Below, one piece after another: positions 27,176 through 39,952 of a DNA stretch of 64,000 nucleotides (the stretch's first letter is position 1; each line of letters opens with the position of its first letter). The notes under the pieces are model-generated. The model worked only from the letters and a program-made list of their open reading frames with translations. It did no database searches and was not told the DNA's origin. The DNA is from Cardiocondyla obscurior (Eukaryota; Arthropoda; Insecta; Hymenoptera; Formicidae). The position numbers were made by a program, and so were the translations under genes. The stretch is taken from the NCBI RefSeq assembly GCF_019399895.1, contig NC_091873.1, positions 5,259,501 through 5,323,500 of the forward strand, read 5' to 3'.

Positions 27176-27560
27176 GTAATACCGATATCCTGTTAGAACT
27201 ATTTCCAGCGGAAAACGAATACCGGATTTATAGTGATATATTTCGATTCAATAAATTTAAATTTTTCAAAAATTCTTTCGAGGCAGGCGCGCCCCAACTG
27301 CTCGTTATCGTTCAGCGAAGTTATATAATTTTGAATTAAAAAATATAAATTAATACATAATAATTTACGAATCAGTATTCACGTTATGATAAATGAAGAC
27401 ACGCGAATCGTGATAAAAACAATAAGTAACGAGTAATAAGATTGATTGCGTATTTTCTTTTTAATTGCACGCTATTTGGATCGGAGGCCGAAATTTCGAT
27501 GTTACTGGTCCGGCTAGATTGTCCGAGCTTGCGCTCGGGGAATTCGTCATATCCACGCGT

Positions 27561-27640
27561 CAGCTGCAACGCACTGACGGATTACAACCGTGCAGGCACG
27601 TCGGTTAACGATAATAACACCGTCGTTTTCCACGTACATC
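27561..27640 (+). repeat. diverged triplicated module, copy 2 (partial)
   Basis: Contains GGTTAACGATAATAACACCG, matching the second half of copy 1 with a 3-bp deletion, preceded by a matching ACGG.TTACAA block. It lies between copies 1 and 3 in the same orientation. Confidence 0.5.
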
Positions 27641-28080
27641 AACGCGTAACATATGCACACGGTGCGCCGATACACGTGCAGATATTTAAAGCCGGAACTT
27701 TGCCAGTAGCTTAGCTTACAATTAGCCATCTGCACACCGCTCGATATATCCGGCGTTGTGCGGTTAACCGGTTAACTTGCTGAACGGATTAATCGATTAG
27801 CCAATTTACTGAATTATTTTGTCCATCGTGGATATTGCGGAACAGCCCGGTCGCTGATTCGTTTACTCGGTTTAACATTAATTTCTCTGTGCTATTGACG
27901 AGTCGGTTTTATTCTCTGCATACCCCGCATCGTCGCCTATGATTTATCGAAATTTTGTACCGTACCGGCCTCGCGGACGGCGCGATTAGCCCCGCGTATA
28001 TTTCCTCGATTAATTTTCCTACATTTCTCGCTGACGCTCTGACGCAAGTTACTGTCATCATTTGCAATGGGGAACCTTGT

Positions 28081-28230
28081 TCCCGCTGCATAGGTGATCA
28101 TTGCACTCAAACGCAATACCGGCTAATATTTTGACATCGCTTTGACGTGGCATTGTTGCCCCAGCCCGTCGCACCGGCAATAGCGAGAACCGGCGTTGTT
28201 TAGTAATAATTATGGTGACAACGTACGCCG
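28081..28230 (+). repeat. diverged triplicated module, copy 3
   Basis: Matches copy 1 across its full length with indels, about 1.1 kb downstream. The order of the four conserved blocks is kept. Confidence 0.6.
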
Positions 28231-30029
28231 AGCGTGTGTGCGTACACAATGCATCCTATCAAAGCAGAAACTTGTAATTGTCGCTCCCACGATAATTTCC
28301 GTCGATGCGCGAGGCGTTGATTGTGCAATTGAGAATGCATCTAGAAATGTCACATTTATATCACGCGAAGGGCTTCCCTTTGAATAATGGAGTAATGCAA
28401 CTCGTTGTAACCTGTTGGCGTATCACATCTAATTATAATTACACCGGGAAGTTATATTACTTTGCCAGTAGGTACCGCGAAAGGCGATACAAGACGCCTG
28501 AGAGGGAGGCAAGGGGGGGCAAGAAATCTGTTTATGAAATACGCATTAAACCAACATTGAAGTAATTAAACACAAGCGAAATTATGTAGAAACTTTCAGC
28601 TTAGCGTTTCCAGCTAACATAAGTAAAATAATTATGTGTAAGGTGAAACTGATTGAAGAAAACGTTTATCGAATTAATTATTAAGTAGATTTTAAATTAT
28701 TGCTTGTTAATTGTGAGAGAGAGAATTATCGCTTATATTTTTGAAACAATTCTTTCGAATGCATCGCGTGGTTATACACAAGCTAACGTTTTATGTAAAC
28801 TTTCGTAAACGGATATTTGATGCGTTTGCCCATTTTTTTTACTCTCGGGAATTAATTAGGGGAGTGAAATTATTTTCGGTATATCCAGAAAATCCTCGAC
28901 TTATGGCTGCATAAATTTCATTTTAAAAAGTCGGTAGTTTTATCTAGGACAGATTCCATTGTGATCCGCGTCGCCTCTTTCCTGCAAGGCGTTTGTGCAG
29001 GCTCGATAAAATATAATTTCGCCGGTGTTTTCAGCCGACGTGACGACGAGACGGCACGGCAAACAACAAGACGAATGAACGTTCGCAATCTTGACAAATG
29101 CAAGAAACTCCGGTTCTCCACTTGCCTTATGCTCGCCGGAAAACGTTTGTCAAGCGAACTGAAATATGGCAGCGTACCATCCGACAATATTTAATTGCTC
29201 CTTCTGCGGGAATGAATTACAGCTCTGCTAACAATGGCGCGTGATGGTACGTGTCGTATGGAACGAAGAAATTCAGTGTCTTTAAGTTACGCCGCTGAAT
29301 TTCTTCGCGCGCGCTTATATCGCGGCGAGTTTCGCGAAAAAATGAAAAGCTCTCGGCGTGAATTTCGAAATTTCGAGGGTAGCTCGCGGTGCATTTTACG
29401 AGCGCGTTAGCAGCTTTATCGCGCTTTTTATTAACCATTACGTTTTAATACGAGAATGATAGGTGGATATCGACTTAACGTCTTCAATTACCGCGCGCGA
29501 GAGTTTCTTTCGCCGTGTATTTCGCGACACGTGCCGCGGGTTTAATCAAACATCGAGCGCGCAGACCGAAAGAATGGCCGATCTTGAAACCGCGTCAAAT
29601 GTCGATCATCCCCGCTGGTGGGAATAATTCAAACGTCGGCACGACGCTACCGTCTAGCCGCACCTGTTCGACGATTATCGATTTTCGTAATACTCCGACG
29701 TTGGAATCCCGACGCGACGTCGTCGGCGAGACTTCGTACCGACCGCCACCCGTCTACCTGACGTAATATCGATTATCTGTCTCCGACTATGAATAATCGC
29801 GTCGAATTCGCATATTACGTTTGAGACTTTTGGCGGAAAGTGAGGTCAGCCGCGGACTTACATCGGGGAACGAATCGAATCCAACGCGAATTGTCGGGTC
29901 GTACGAGGACCGGAAGTAGTATCTGACGCGGGAATACGGAATATCCTAAGAGGAAGCTGTCGATAGCTTGGATATGAAATTTTACGGGCAAATCATGAGC
30001 GTAAATCGCGTTCACAGAGAATAACGTAG
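28231..30029. other. non-coding sequence
   Basis: No gene recognised. CpG-rich DNA around 28960-29770 gives short frames on both strands without known motifs. Confidence 0.5.
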
Positions 30030-31260
30030 CAATGGTGACAGTGGCTAATCTTCTATGAAATTTTTCCAGCTTCGTTTTTAGGAAATAGATTAGGTATTAC
30101 ACATATACATATAATTGTTCTGACAGTTATTGTTTGGCAAGGATAAAAAGTATTATGTAAAAATTTTAATATTTTTTTATGATACATTAAAAAAAAAAAA
30201 AAAAATTAAAGAAAAACTTTTCTATGTTATTACTGTTTTGCAAAAACTAACAATGTCGTGTTTTTAATGTAATTTTGTGTAGAAATGATTTTTATTCTGA
30301 TATTTATTAATGCAAACACGACAGATACTCCGAAAGTTTATAGAAGTGAATAATTGTTATTTTAAATATTACATTTATGGAAATTAAAACAAAGCTAGTG
30401 ATAGTTAACAATGGTGGCTAACTGCTATAAAACAGAATACGTATAAAATTTTTATTAATAACGAATAAAAATGTATTGCTTTAAATGTTATCAATTATCG
30501 AAATACAAGTGTTGCTATTTTTACTATTAAAACTTTTACACTGTAATATTTTTTATTATACGTCAATATCCAGTATCGAAGTTTTCGAACAATAAGCTCT
30601 AACGAGTTAAAAATTGTATCTAGCAGTTCACATAATGGAAAAGAACTTTAAAGGAAACTATATAAACCCAACATCAAAACTGTATAATGCGTTCAGTAAG
30701 AACTTTATTTTATGAATAAAACGGAAATATAAAATAAAATACTTTTGATAAAAAAAAAAGAAAGGAAGCTGCGTGGACATTTATAATCAGCATTTATTTT
30801 TATTGCTGCATTATTTTCGTTATCAATTTTTACTTATTTGTATAGCATTTTATATTTATAATTTCATAAACGAGAATATTAATGGTTATGGTTACTTATA
30901 ATTGCAGTTTTTAAATATATGAATATGCAATTTACGTAATGCATAATATTAGGGTATTTTAAAAGAGACCATTATACTTGTAACAACAGAGGAACTAGAA
31001 AAATTGTATGACTAAAACATGCTAATATTATTATAATAATTTAATTAATCTGTAGTATGCAAAAATTAACGTTTTGAACGTATTAAGAAATAAAAATGTG
31101 CGAATACAGATGCACATATAAATGTAGATACGAAAGGAGACCTAAATATGTAGGTGTCAGGTGCATTGATTTATAAGAAGATAATTTCATATTTCCCTTT
31201 TTAGGAATAATAAAGAATAGGGAGAACAAAATGTATGAGAGCCGAGGGGGAAAAGTTGGG
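30030..31260. other. AT-rich, CpG-poor island
   Basis: Composition changes from CpG-rich to strongly AT-rich with very few CG dinucleotides at about 30030, and changes back at about 31260. It holds a small inverted repeat (TGTCGTGTTT near 30255 and AAACACGACA near 30314). Related wording (CAATGGTG..GTGGCTAA) occurs near 30034 and 30408. It may be the remains of an old element or a methylation-decayed insertion. No termini or coding remnants were recognised. Confidence 0.4.
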
Positions 31261-33751
31261 GAGCTCAACGAATCGCGGAGACGGCGGAGGGCGTAGGAAG
31301 TAGTTCCGGTCGTTTAAATCATGATTTTTCTGGCCGCGCCGCCACTCGCAGAGCTAGTCGATATGTCCGATTCGATGTCGGACAAGCCCACTTGCGCGAA
31401 TCGGCCGTGCGCTACGTGACAATTAGAGGTACATCGAGCGCGATTAATTCGTCCCGTCTCCTCACCGCGGATTATTCTTACGTCTACGTTTTTACTTCGC
31501 ACATCAGGTTTCTTCCGCAAGGAAAATCGCGGGATTACGAAGCCGTCAAGAACAAAATAAGCCGCCTACGTATCTGTATTGCGCGCGAGGAAAAATACGG
31601 AGGAAAAAAAGCGACAGATTACGAGAAAGGTTGAGCCACTTCGCTTAAGCTGGTATTAAGCACATAAATAACACAATAAAGGGAGACGCAGGAGGAAAAT
31701 AAACTGAGAGAAAGGGTGAAAGACGCACGGAAAAAGGACGCACTGCTCACTCTTTATAGTTAATGTACCGTAACCGTACAACGCGCGCCACCACATGGTA
31801 ATGGATTAATTTTAAAAAAAGATTCTACCGTTGCGTTTAAGTCGCGCGAAAGAGAATGATTTCTATTTTAGGAAAGTAAGGCACGTGCTTAGCAATTAGC
31901 AAATTAAATTAGTTAGGGAATAAATACTTGTAACGTTCTTGGTATTAGAATTTCGATTTTAAATCGGCAAAGATTATATTATCTAATTATACGTATAGAT
32001 CAATGTATGCTCTTTGTGAAATTAATACCAATAATTAAAAAAAATAATGTTTTTTTCGTTATTATTTATAATCTATTCTCATATACTGCATTGTACTTCT
32101 AATAAGCAAATCAAATATAATTTTCAAAATATAAGATAAATATAATGTAACGTAATAAAATTAAAATTATGTTTTCAAATTTTTTTTACCTCTATTTTTA
32201 ATTAAATTTATCTTAATTTTTTTAAAAGATATATTGATTTATTATTTTATACGAAAATTATTTTATTTTCCAATAATTCGTTTCCAAAATAATTGCCGAG
32301 CACGATTTACGAAGTTATTGACTGCATGCAAACAAATAACGCTCTTTGCGCCTGGTATGATTTATCGCGTAATAGACCTTCCTTAGTCCGAAAAGGTTCG
32401 TTAGCGACTGAAGTATGGGCAACATCCCATGTACTGTATTATTCACTTGTGTCCCAATCCGGCCGTTGCCCCGAGCGATTCCTGCAAACCTCGTATTGGG
32501 CCGTTTAGCCTGAACAACCGCGAATCGATATTTGGTTTAATAGCCCCAGACTTTGAAAGAAAAATTGAATGCCTCGAATTCTGTAAATCATTCGAATGAT
32601 ACGAATCTGCTCGGATGACGCCGCGGAAAAATATCAAATTACGCCTGGAGCAGCTTACCGCGCGATAACCAGCGGAATTAAGAAATAATTACTGCCCGAA
32701 TGTATAAAATAATTGTCTACAAATTAATCGATCTGCTAAAGTACCGCCGACACTTAAGCATTTACCATTCAAACTCGTATGCTAGAGAAATCGAGTAAAT
32801 TAATATCGTAATTAAATAACGCGTTAAATAAAGTTACACATTGCGTGCGCGTATGCAAATCGGTGAATTAATTTATTTACTACTTCGCTCGACGTACAAA
32901 CGGCGTCAGCTCTTCAAACGGAAAATACCGCCCGCATCGGCCTGCTTAATTTACTATAATTACAACCACGGCGCGCACATTTGCGATAACAATCGATTTT
33001 ATCCAAGAAAAAAAGTTTATGAAAACTACATTTTATTTTTCCTCATCGATCGAATACACGTGAAATTTTCTCATCAGCGTAAATTTACTTCGTTGGCCCG
33101 CGATCCGGCCTTACCACCTCGGTTGCTTAACCATAACTCTCGCGCGTGCGAGCAACCGTGTAAGCTCTACATCCGGGCGGCTTTGTTAAGAAAAATAGCA
33201 TATTGTGGGATATGAATTTATGATAACAGAGAAATAATTTTACGAGCACCTCGTAGAGAAATACGTAAAAATATTACGCTGAGAAAAGATTTATAATTGA
33301 CATCATAATAAATTATGATTAGAATGCACAAAGCAGTTTCAATGTGTAATTTTATAAACGGTTAGAAGAATTATTAACAATTATTAATACGCGCAGAATG
33401 TTTCCTTTTTTTTTCTTTTTTTAACTCTTAATAATATACTGCATATAATTCAAATTTATCGCAAAGATTTTAATTATATGTATAATTTTCTACTCTATTG
33501 TACCTGCGACTCTCGTTGTTAATGAAAGAGGACCGAATGAGAAATTAAATGTCCTCATGCGGGTTTGCAAGCTGTCGATTGTCATACGTAATAGAGAACA
33601 GGAAAGTGAAGACGAGCGGACCAAATGTTCCATTAGGACCATTCAGCGAATAAAAGCGAGTATTCAATCTATCATTGAAAGGCTTTAAAAATTTAAGTGC
33701 GACAAAGATGTCGACTCTCTTTTACGATATTGGCTCGAAATGGTTCGGCTT
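31261..33751. other. non-coding sequence
   Basis: No gene recognised. The stretch 31880-32290 is AT-rich. Short frames at 32293-32508 and 32841-33215 show no known motifs. Confidence 0.5.
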
Positions 33752-33833
33752 AACTTAATGATAACTTGATGGTCATACCTTTTGATGCATTAAAATGCAT
33801 CAAAAGATATGACCATCAAGTTATCATTAAGTT
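33752..33833. repeat. near-perfect hairpin, 40-bp arms, 2-nt loop
   Basis: The left arm at 33752-33791 is the reverse complement of 33794-33833, with a single mismatch (CATACC against GATATG) and only AA between the arms. No direct repeat flanks it. No other copy was noticed in the window. It could be a tiny fold-back element, a template-switch product, or, less likely, a small-RNA precursor. Confidence 0.9.
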
Positions 33834-35447
33834 GTAAGCACGACCATTGTCATCCCAAAGAATAAGACTTACAAAAATTTCGTTCGAACGAACTAGCAGC
33901 TATTTATCCGCTCCATGAGAAAGTGGCGAAACGTTTCGAGGCGAACCCTGACTCGCATCCCGGTTTTTCGCGCTATCATTCATGCCGCTGAATCGTGAAC
34001 GCGCAGCGTTATCCATGCAGAATCTTTATTTGCCTCGCGATGCGATTTATGCACAAAACGATAGCAAAGACCGAGGGTCGAATAGAACGCTGTTGCTGAT
34101 CGAACGTAGCCGCAGAAATTTATTATAACTGTGCATCGTTTATCGAGCGATATGCGTGACACGTCATGTCCAAGGTAATCAATCATGATGTTACTTCGAT
34201 TGCCACCGGGGAGGGAATTAACAATTTGCACGGTGTAACAATAATAGCTATATTCAATTTATGGACGTCAACTAATTTCGTGTATCTCTCTCTCTTCTTC
34301 CAAATATATTTCAACGTTCGATAACGTATCTCATTTGCGCGAGGCATTTTTTTAGTCATCGTTGGAAAAGTTTTTTTTTATAAATATTACGTCAAAACGA
34401 CGGTAAAATAACAGAGAAATTTATTTTCAATGTATCTAAAACGAGCTTCCTATTTCTCAGTATTATATCCGATTGCGAAAGAGAAGCGGCGTCTCGGCAA
34501 AATATGCTCTCGCTATCATTTATAGCGCAAGAGCATGTGTATGCTGCGCTGGTATCAGTTCGCGTAAAATATTTGCGCTTCTCTAGGTATGTAAAAAAAT
34601 AAAAAATAATAAAAAAAGAATATATATATATATAAAACGAACAAAGGAAGAAAAGAGGAACGCAAAACGGAGAAAAAGCTGCAAAGGCACGGGAAAATGT
34701 CTGACCTAGGAACGGCTATGCGAGAGCGTGTTCCACTTTCCGCGCTGATATGGCATGTCCGCCGTGTAAAATAAAACGCGTCCACGGCGCACTTTGCCAC
34801 GACCGAAATTCTCAAGCGGTCCACGGCATTTTTTACTTCCATTCCGCTTCTGTACCAAATTGGTCAGGTAGCACCGTTTATATCGCGTATAATATTGGCT
34901 TGCGCGATGACGTTAAAACGCGGTAAAGCTTCAAGCACGATAGGCATTGTAATTTTTCGTTAGATACCGTGTAATACATTGATCACCCGAATAAATTAAA
35001 CAGAAAATGGAGGAGTAAAAGAAAGGGAAGGAAAAAAAATGTATAGCAGTCAGCAAAATGATGACTGATAATCGCACCTCTATCTGGCCTCTGAGGAAAC
35101 TCTTTTATGTTTTTACACTCGTTCGATTCGTACGAGCGTTCACGTACGCTCTGCGCTTTGCTACGATATCCGTTAAAATCTTCTCACGTGCCAAATCAAG
35201 GAACGGAGTGCAGCGTGATACGAAACTTCGACAAGTTTTGGTCTAACCGACTAATTTCTACGGATTGGAATCCTAGGCAAAAGTTTCAGCTGCACGGTGC
35301 TTTTAAAGCTATGATTGTCAGTTTAGCTTACCTAGTTTACTGACTTCGTCTACCCTTCCTGTCCGCCGTCAAACGAGTATACCTACAGCGCGCGCTAACT
35401 AGTTTCGAACATAAACAATAAGAGATCGTTGGCACAAATTCTCTTCT
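33834..35447. other. non-coding sequence
   Basis: No gene recognised. A short hairpin (ATGCTCT CGCTAT with ATAGCG CA AGAGCAT) lies near 34504-34536. A TA microsatellite lies at about 34620-34634. Confidence 0.5.
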
Positions 35448-35618
35448 AAATTGCGGTGCATCGAAACCGTTATCGCTGCATAAAACCGTTGTATCTAATT
35501 GCGAACCAATCTGATAATTTTTACTCGGCAGAACAATAAATATGAAATAAAAATTTCATTTATGCAATTAGATACAACGGTTTTATGCAGCGATAACGAT
35601 TTCGATGCACCGCAATTT
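35448..35618. repeat. inverted repeat, 55-bp arms, 61-nt spacer
   Basis: 35448-35502 and 35564-35618 are reverse complements at 54 of 55 positions. The arms are not AT-only (they include GCGGTGCATCG), so this is not a low-complexity coincidence. It lies 75 bp upstream of a MITE. No known terminal-repeat motif was recognised. It could be a fold-back MITE or an inverted duplication from replication template switching. Confidence 0.9.
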
Positions 35619-35692
35619 AGAGATGTAAAAATTTATTCCGCTGCGCGGAATTGTATTTATAAATGCAAGTAAAACGAAAAATTCTTTCATTA

Positions 35693-36049
35693 TACAGGGT
35701 GTCCCACTCCATATTGACAAACTCTCAGAGTTAGATAGGTTTCGTGGACACAAATTAATAAGTTCTTTGCCGTTTTGCAAAATTCACGATAGTTATAGAG
35801 AAAAAAATTAATTTCTTTAGCGCAAAAGCGACAAGAAAGCTACGCGTGAGTGAGCGCGACAGACGACGGCGCCATTCGTCTGTCGCGCTCACACGCCCGC
35901 AGCTTCCTTGTTGTTTTTAAGTTACACATTTTAATTATTTTTTTAATAATGATTGAAAATTGTACAAAATAGCATAGAACTTATTGACTTGTATCCACGA
36001 GATCTATCTAACTCGGAGAGTTTGTCAAGATGGGATGGGACACCCTGTA
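35693..36049. mobile_element. MITE, TACAGGGTGTCCCA family, copy 1
   Basis: Termini TACAGGGTGTCCCA and TGGGACACCCTGTA are exact inverted repeats and are flanked by TA on both sides, the target-site signature of the Tc1/mariner superfamily. The element is 357 bp, has no coding capacity, and is largely palindromic beyond its ends (CTCAGAGTTAGATAGG against CCTATCTAACTCGGAG-like sequence). Its centre has an exact 17-bp GC-rich stem (35850-35866 with 35876-35892) and a 9-nt loop. It is moved in trans by an unseen transposase. A nearly identical copy lies at 38590-38947. Confidence 0.9.
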
Positions 36050-37984
36050 TATGATTATTCCACCGGCATTATTTAAAACAAAAAAAAATTTTAATCCGAC
36101 AAAGAGCGCTTTAATACGCGATTATAAAAATAATTCCAATATTTACTTTAAATTAATTTAATTGCGTTTAATAATTAAGCGTTTAAAAAATCTTTCGAAT
36201 TCGTTAGCAATATTTTTTGCCCCCAATACTGTCCCCACCCAACAGCATCCTCGGTGAATTTCTATATCTCGGTCAAGTGCTACCATTATACTTGAAAACA
36301 CTTTTACGCGTATTCTTCTTTCTTGCTCGTAATAATAGCGCGACGAGATAGTAGATTTTATTTGGCCGGCAATCTCTCCCGTGCGAGGATGCGTTCGCGC
36401 CGATACGAATGGCTGCGTGCAGCAAGTAAATGGAAATTTTAAGTGCACTCGCCGTCTCGAAATGTACACAGGTTGCTTTCGTACGGCCAGTTGTAAATGC
36501 AGTCGTCTACCTACTATGGCACACGCTAATGGCGTCAACCGCGACAAAAGTCTTTCCCTTTTCGCTCCGCGGAAGCAAATGCTGCCAGATTCGCGAATGG
36601 CAAACGCGTGGCAATTCGGGGACCTCGCCAAACGGCGGAAAAGAAATTCCCAGCCGGCCTAATAAAAACGTCGCGCGAAAATGCCGTTACGCTGGCGGTC
36701 GTACTATGCAAATGGGTCGTCGGGGGCCGTGGCCGGGGCAACGGTACGTCGCGAGAAATTTTCGCGATATTGGTATTCACTCCGAGTTTAACATTGAAAA
36801 TATGAAATTGTTTCGCGGATGGCTGGCGGATGGCTGTGCGCTTACGATGAAATTTCAAAGCGAAGAATGTACGCGAGCGCAGATGTAATTACCAACGAAT
36901 TAAGCACGGCTACGCGGCGAATAAATTCACATTGGGAGCGGAAAACGCGAGAAAGGAATTCATAACTTCGCATTCCATATTTCTGATGTCGGTATGCTAT
37001 TAATTTCCCATAAATAACGATGGATTAATATTTGATGTCATTCTTACGAATAGCGATGTTATTGGTCAAAATATTTGCTGCTTGTTAACTACAATAATAT
37101 ATGAAATTTTGTTCGCATCGCTCAAATGTTTCGCTAATAAATAAATGTAAAATGTACTATCGTCCGGAGTATGTATGTGCTCGTTATTAATCGCGGTTAC
37201 GCATTTCATAATTAATTAATTCGTAACAACGCCTTGAACTAATCATTACCCGCACGTAGCATATTGATGATTAAATTCCTATCGCAGCTGCACGTTTCAA
37301 TTATTGTATCGATAGAGAAAAAAAATCAGGCGTCGTCTTCGACGAACGTTCGCTCGAAGACGTAAATGTACAGTTTAACATTTTATCTAGAATTTTTCAA
37401 TCTCAAAAGCCACTTGCGCGAAAAGTACGGCTCACGATAGCGGAAAATGAATGCTCCGACGCATAAGTGTATTCTCGTGTAGTAAAGACGGGGTGTTAGT
37501 CATTCGGCCTCACGTGACTACGAACTTACATGTCGGTGGCGAGCACCGCGGCGCCTTATCTAGAATCTTTCAATTTCTCATACTTTCTACGTGCGAGAAT
37601 CGAATCATGGTTGCCGATCGTCTAGAATCGTGCACTTATACGCAAAATTCGAAAGCAGGCTCGATAACGCTTTATATTTGTAGTCACGTTTGGAGAATAT
37701 CCAGGAAAAAGGCGTTGCAAAAATTTGAAAGACCCCCAGGCGCAATATGTTAAGATAAGTTTAATGCATAACAATATTTATGACGCAATAGTAAGACCAT
37801 AATCGTACCGTGCTTTAAAATTCTACGTTTTTTTCTTTTTTTTTCCCCCTTTTTTTTTAAGAAGAATGCGTGCTCTAGGTACTACTCTCATTATTTCGTA
37901 ATCTTCAGTTAAGTCGCGGCGAACCGCAATTTTGAATTCCGCCGCATACATTTTGCATGCACGCGTATTAAGTTCGTCCTGGCA
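36050..37984. other. non-coding sequence
   Basis: No gene recognised. CpG-rich DNA at 36360-36890 gives overlapping frames of 93-157 codons on both strands, with no known domain. A 25-bp word containing TTATCTAGAAT.TTTCAAT occurs at 37383 and again at 37556 in the same orientation, a weak local duplication. Confidence 0.5.
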
Positions 37985-38054
37985 TATAAAAGCGTAATTA
38001 CTGTAATATTCAGTAAATACGCATACAATTCAAACAACGGAACTCTCGGTAAGC
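37985..38054 (+). promoter_or_regulatory. candidate core promoter, short first exon and splice donor
   Basis: TATAAAAG at 37985-37992 is followed by an arthropod initiator-like TTCAGT with its A at 38012, 27 bp from the first T of the TATA box. This is slightly closer than the usual 28-31. A donor-like CTCG/GTAAGC has its GT at 38049-38050, so a 37-nt non-coding first exon (38012-38048) would be possible. No coding exon follows within recognisable reach. Each motif is common by chance; only the order and spacing make it worth recording. Confidence 0.18.
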
Positions 38055-38589
38055 TGATCATCGATTTACTACTCGTATTACGTAAATTACAAAATTGCTT
38101 GTAGAAATTAATTAACGTAGTTCAACATAGCTAAGTTCTGCAAATGAAATTTAATAATGCAACGTACGTAAACGTGTATTAGAGGTAATTTCAATATGAT
38201 CAAATTCGAAACATGTAAAAATTACGTCGAGTGTACTTTGGAAATTTAATTTAATTGCGAGCGGAATGGAAAGTCTTTTCCTTAGGTCTAAAACAAACTT
38301 TTTTTCCGAATAATGAAGGAAGACGGTTCCCTTTGTCGCCAAAGTAAACGTCGACCACTGCTAATTGCGGAATCACGTGCTTCGAGGCCAAGGGATGTAT
38401 TCACGATAAGTTCCTTGCATGACCTAAACGAGACCCCTAGACGAGCAAATCCGACAATCGTGCGAGAAAGAACGCGCGTACGATTAACATCAAAGCGGCA
38501 AATATAATTTTGCCGGCTTTATAATTGTTTCACATTTATTCTAATGAATAAAGAAGAATGATATTTTTTTTCCGCGAGACACAATGATA

Positions 38590-38947
38590 TACAGGGTGTC
38601 CCACCCCATATTGACAAATTCTCAGAGTTAAATAGGTCTCGTGAACACAAATTAATAAGTTCTTTACCGTTTTGCAAAAATTCACGATAGTTATTGAAAA
38701 AAAAATTAATTTATCTAGCGCAAAAGCGACAAGAAAGCTACGCGTGAGTGAGCACGACAGACGACGGCGCCATTCGTCTGTCGCGCTCACACGTCCGCAG
38801 TTTCCTTGTCGTTTTTAAGTTACACATTTTAATTATTTTTTTAATAATGGTTAAAAATTGTACAAAATGGCATAGAACTTATTGATTTATATCCACGAGA
38901 CCTATCTAACTCGGAGAGTTTGTCATAATGGAGTGGGACACCCTGTA
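38590..38947. mobile_element. MITE, TACAGGGTGTCCCA family, copy 2
   Basis: Same orientation, same termini and almost the same sequence as 35693-36049 along its whole 358 bp, including the GC-rich central hairpin (one arm mismatch here). The left flank is TA. The right flank is TC, so one side of the target duplication has mutated. High similarity over non-coding sequence implies recent spread of this family in the lineage. Confidence 0.9.
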
Positions 38948-39560
38948 TCTTTTACATCTTTAAAGCGGTCGGGCAAATAAAACCGCAACAACCTTACTAA
39001 AAAGATACCAGAGAAGCTTTTTTTCCCTTTCTTCTTTTTTTTTTTTTTTTCCTCTCCCAACTCTTCCTTCCCCCTCGGCTGATAGCCGGCGGTTTTAATT
39101 CTCTTCGCCTCCCGCGCCGGCGAGTATAGTAATGACGGACATTAACCAATTAGCGCCGGCGTTACCCTCCCTCATCTTTCTCCGCTAGGTTACTTCTAAA
39201 CGGCCCGCGGAAAGACGTTCAAAAACGACCGACTATTTTCGGCGCCGTATGCCGACGAAATACCGGATCCACCGCGGTTCGGCGGACCTTTAAATAAAGC
39301 GTGGGCGGATATATTATTTCTCTGAAAACCGCAACTTTTTGCCGCCGAGCGTCCTTTGCGGACGTAATTAATCTCCACGCAGTTTAACTCTTTACCGTGC
39401 CTAGACGTTTCGAATATCGTATTTCGTCGCTCGGGATTCCGTATGCAGATGTATTCGACTTGAAATTCTATCGTATTAACATTAGCGCGCTGCCTCTTTG
39501 CGAATCGATATTATCTAAATTATGTCAGATATTTCAATAATATTATTTAATAATGTTAAC
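38948..39560. other. non-coding sequence
   Basis: Holds a pyrimidine-rich run at 39018-39080 and otherwise nothing recognisable. Confidence 0.5.
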
Positions 39561-39631
39561 CCTTTTTCTTTTAATGCAATAAATTAATCTATTAATATAA
39601 TACTTTAATTTATTGCATTAAAAGAAAAAGG
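39561..39631. repeat. perfect inverted repeat, 27-bp arms, 17-nt loop
   Basis: 39561-39587 and 39605-39631 are exact reverse complements (the left arm starts CCTTTTTCTTTTAATGCAAT). The sequence differs from the other hairpins in the window. Confidence 0.9.
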
Positions 39632-39952
39632 ATTACAAAAAATACAAAATTACAAAAATACAATATTAATACTAGTATTAATATAATACTTCAATATAAT
39701 TTTGTAAATCAATGTCAAGTAACTTTCAAAGTAAAAATTGGAAAAATGTAGTTCTCCACAATAGAAAGAGAGAGAAAAAAAAACAAAGATCTATCCTAAT
39801 TTGATATTTTTGTCGCGAAAATTTCTCAAAAAATAACAACCTTTAAACTATAAAATTAAAATGTAAACGCGTGCGATCGACAAAGAAGCGCAGACTGAGC
39901 GAGTGCGCGATAGACAGCGGCTAGTATCGCTTAGAGAGGATAGACGGAACTA

